Assembly: GCA_027493675.1 (NCBI GenBank)
Contig: JAOSKI010000010.1
Coordinates: 59,434-123,433, forward strand
Origin: Microthrixaceae bacterium
GTDB taxonomy: Bacteria; Actinomycetota; Acidimicrobiia; Acidimicrobiales; Microtrichaceae
DNA: 64,000 bases
Direction of reading: 5' to 3'
Shown here: positions 61,318-64,000 of the stretch, one piece after another
Numbering within the stretch: position 1 is the first letter of the stretch
How the letters are laid out: each line of letters starts with the position of its first letter
Made by a program: the position numbers and the translations under genes
Notes under the pieces: generated by a model
Database searches by the model: none
Told to the model about the DNA's origin: nothing
What the model saw: the letters and a program-made list of their open reading frames with translations, nothing else

Positions 61318-63426
61318 TCATCGGCCGAGCCCCCGGTTGATCTCGAAGGTCGAGAGGTAGTTGCTGTACAGGCGCACCGACTCGACCTCCGCGGGAGCTC
61401 GGCGGCGACCGACGCAAACGTGGTGGTCGAATCCGTCACGATGAACACCGTGCCGATCTCATCGGTGAGTTCATCGACGAACGGCCGCCACCGGTCGGGG
61501 TTGAACAGCACCGCGTACGAGTCACCAACCGCGTACTGCAGCTGACCGCCTTCACCGTCACGGTCGGTCGGGATCATCTGCCCGGTGGCGCCGGCCCGCA
61601 TCCACAGCAGCGGGGCGATGGCCTCGAACGCCAGCGCGAGGCTCGACATGTTCGCCGTCCTGGTAGGTCAGCTCGAAGAACTCCATTTTCCTCGAACCCG
61701 TCGGCCATCGGGAACTCGTCGGTGAACTTGTAGTCACCCTTGATGGGGTCGCCATCGGGTGTGCGGCCGGTGATCGCTGCAGTGACGCGGGGACGCGTGA
61801 TGTGCTCGAAGATGCCCAGCGCCTCCCCATTCGGGGTCACCGTCTCGATGCCCCGCTTCAGTGGAGCACCTTGGCCTCGGCAGGCGACACCTCGTTGTTG
61901 GTCACCAGGATCGACTGCCGCCGGCCGCCGTCCTGGCGGTTCAGTCGGGCGACCGCGTGTGCTGTCGTCCCGGAGCCAGCGAAGAAGTCGAGGACGACGG
62001 CGTCGAGCTTTTCCTTCACGAAGAAGCGGACCGTGTCCTCGACGGCGTACAGCGACTTCGGAAAGGGGAACCGTCGACCAGGGAGGAGCTTCGAGAGAAC
62101 GGCGGTGCCACCTGTCTCGGCATTGTGGGCTTGCACATTCCAGACACGCTTCGGAATCACGCCCTTCGCGGCGAGATACCCTCGCTATGACTCCACCGTC
62201 CGAGTCACGACCGCTCACTTCGATGTCGCCCGACTCGATGGCCTTCACGGTTCCACTCGGCAGGTACTGGATCGCGACATACCCGGTCGTTCGCTTGTAG
62301 TTCCGACCCCGGAGAAACCCCGGCAGCAAGGTAGGCACGTGCGGTCTCCGGAGTATGCCCCAGAGTCCCTCGGTCCCGTCTGGGAGCAGCGGCCACACTG
62401 CGAAGGTCCCGTCCAGGAGCCTCGACCGTCTCCCGATCAACCTCGCCGGTGATCTCATCTCCGATCAACCGAACCGACCCGTCCTCAGAATCAACGAATA
62501 CCGGGGTAGAACTGCTTCGGACGAGCCCCCACGTCGCGCAGTTGGCTCACGCCTTCGCAAACCGAGCCAGTCGACCGGCATTCCCACCTTCGCCGTGGCC
62601 GAACGAGACTCGTCAAGCATGTTGCCCTCGGACAACGAAACCTCTTGACGTCCGAACCTCAGGGTGAAGATGTACTCCTCAACGCGGGAGAACTGGCCGA
62701 ACCTCGCGACACCCTTCGAGCTGATCACGGACGTCACCATCTCGATCCTCGCCTCCGGAAACGTCTGCTCGAGTAGCAGCCCGAGTCGCAGGTACTCCTT
62801 CTCGTCGATGGTGACGATGAGCACCGAGTCGTCGGGGTTGAGCAGTTCCTTCGCCAGCTTCAGGCGGCGCTCCATGAAGGCGAGCCACTTCGAGTGCCGG
62901 TACGAGTCGTCGCCGTCGACGTAGTCGTTGTCGTACTTCCAGTCACGGGCACCGGTGTTGTAGGGCGGGTCGATGTAGATGCAGTCGATCTTGCCGGCGT
63001 GGGTGAACCGCAGCGCTTCGAGCGCTGGTGGTTCTCGCCGTTGACCAGCACATGTGCGGGCTTGTCGCCACCCCTGTGCACCGAGCCGAGGTGTCGCATG
63101 CCCGGGTAGATGGGTTCGCCGAACTCGGCCACCACGACGACAGCGTCGACTGCTACCTCCTGCGGATCCTCGTCCCCTCGAACGATCCTGACCGTTGTGC
63201 CGTGCACCGCATCGACCGTCCACGTCCGGTCGTCGCCGTCTCGGAACGCCACGGAGGTGCCCCGGCGCACCGGGTGCGAGGGCAGCCGGACCCGCTCGGG
63301 GAGGTGGCTCTCGAACACGAGTCCGAAGCTGCGCTTCGTGCGCAGCAGGTCGAACTGCCGGCGCAGGTCAGCGCGCAGGGCAGGGTCATCGACCCGAGCC
63401 AACAGCGCGTCAACCTCCTGCGACAT
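61318..63426 (-). CDS. Type III DNA adenine methyltransferase, Mod subunit
   Basis: Beta-class N6-adenine methyltransferase that recognises the target site for both modification and cutting. ATG 63426 (MSQEVDALLARVDDPALRAD). The catalytic motif IV is IDCIYIDPPYNTGARDWKYD, and the SAM-binding motif I, placed after it as in beta-class enzymes, is VVLDFFAGSGTTAHAVARLN. KWLAFMERRLKLAKELL and SVLIVTIDEKEYLRLGLLLE are typical of Mod proteins. The C-terminus LYSNYLSTFEINRGLGR ends at TGA 61318. About 700 residues. Frames change near 63040, 62470, 62180, 61860 and 61680-61640. The target-recognition region lies between the motifs (about 61900-62650). Confidence 0.87.
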
Positions 63427-63552
63427 CCTCCACCCCCATCGGGTCCGACGTGACCTGTTCCACGGGTCGACGCGGCGCTTCCTGTTCATCAAAGGTACTG
63501 GCTCCTCCGGCTCGGCCAAAGTCGACCATGTCGTGGCCCTTCGGCTCGCAGA

Positions 63553-64000
63553 TCATGACCCGTCCGAGAACGTCGGTTCCGCGCCAGGTTGCAGGGCGTC
63601 GAGCACTTCGAGTGCCACCCAGCGCTTCGAGCGACCGGGGATCCCCCGCACCTCGGTCACGATGAGGGCGGATTCGAGGCGACGGATCAGGTTCAACGCT
63701 CCCTGCAACGTGACGCCGAGGTCGCCAGCAACTCGCGAGGTGGTCAGGACAGGGTTTTGGAAGATCATGTCGACGAGTGCTGCTGCACGAGACCGGTCAT
63801 CGGCGAGCCGCCCCCGGTAGTCCTCCCTGATGTCGACCAGGCGCTCGGCCCGGCTGACCGCATCGGCTGCGAGCTGGGCCACGCCGGTGAGGAAGAAGCG
63901 GAGCCACTCAGCCAACTCGCCTCGTTCGCGAACCGCTTGGAGCCGGTCGTAGTAGTCGCTGCGATGCTGTTCGAAGTAGGCGCTGAGGTACAGCAACGGA
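63553..64000 (-). CDS. Fic-family protein, C-terminal part (5' end beyond window)
   Basis: The visible 148 residues, intact, begin LYLSAYFEQHRSDYYDRLQA and RGELAEWLRFFLTGVAQLA, a pattern seen at the end of Fic catalytic domains. They continue into a C-terminal winged helix (LTTSRVAGDLGVTLQGALNL) as in many Fic proteins that control their own expression. The catalytic HxFx(D/E)GNGR motif lies beyond the right edge and cannot be checked. Fic proteins transfer AMP to target proteins or act as toxins. It precedes mod by 126 bases in the same orientation and may be part of the same defence cargo. Confidence 0.78.
   Translation of the reverse strand, partial: PLLYLSAYFEQHRSDYYDRLQAVRERGELAEWLRFFLTGVAQLAADAVSRAERLVDIREDYRGRLADDRSRAAALVDMIFQNPVLTTSRVAGDLGVTLQGALNLIRRLESALIVTEVRGIPGRSKRWVALEVLDALQPGAEPTFSDGS

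Overview
The window is high-GC DNA whose genes point to an actinobacterium, probably of the Acidimicrobiia type. Pointers are a bL37-like ribosomal mini-protein, menaquinone synthesis (MenB), many lipoproteins with Thr-rich linkers after the lipobox Cys, acyl-CoA dehydrogenase and enoyl-CoA hydratase paralogues, and a leuA attenuator. The class assignment is inference; no rRNA or tRNA gene was recognised. Almost every conserved gene, housekeeping genes included, changes reading frame one or more times while the protein similarity continues in another frame. I read this as uncorrected single-base indels in the consensus, so most gene spans below join several frames and break positions are approximate.

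Layout. 1-5.3 kb: a nucleoside and deoxyribose salvage cluster (phosphohexomutase end, deoC, a PfkB kinase, cdd overlapping deoA) with an acyltransferase between. 5.3-8.7 kb: rsmI, DUF192, ychF, bL37 and a VOC protein whose gene carries a perfect 22-bp inverted repeat. 8.7-12.1 kb: acyl-CoA dehydrogenase and enoyl-CoA hydratase. 12.1-24.9 kb: an envelope-rich stretch with a GYF-domain protein, an esterase, four lipoproteins, HMG-CoA-lyase-like, LemA/DUF2207 and a translationally coupled pair of secreted proteins. It contains a cobalamin riboswitch that heads two lipoprotein genes resembling the two domains of intrinsic factor/transcobalamin. 24.9-51.8 kb: core and envelope metabolism: a PAS-GGDEF-EAL protein, DoxX, GH3, CBS, leuA with a leader peptide and terminator, an amidase, dusB, two penicillin-acylase paralogues, argJ, PhoD, an amidohydrolase, menB, an aminotransferase, a sterol-desaturase family protein and a prepilin peptidase.

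52.0-64.0 kb is accessory DNA: an IS110 transposase, a tyrosine recombinase, a PIN-like protein, a MobF (TrwC/TraA) relaxase-helicase, an excisionase-type HTH protein, a type III restriction-modification pair and a Fic protein that runs off the edge. Together these look like an integrative mobilizable element carrying a defence cargo.

The most interesting system is the riboswitch operon at 17.6-19.6 kb. It reads as a two-piece, surface-anchored vitamin B12 capture device with no transporter gene beside it.
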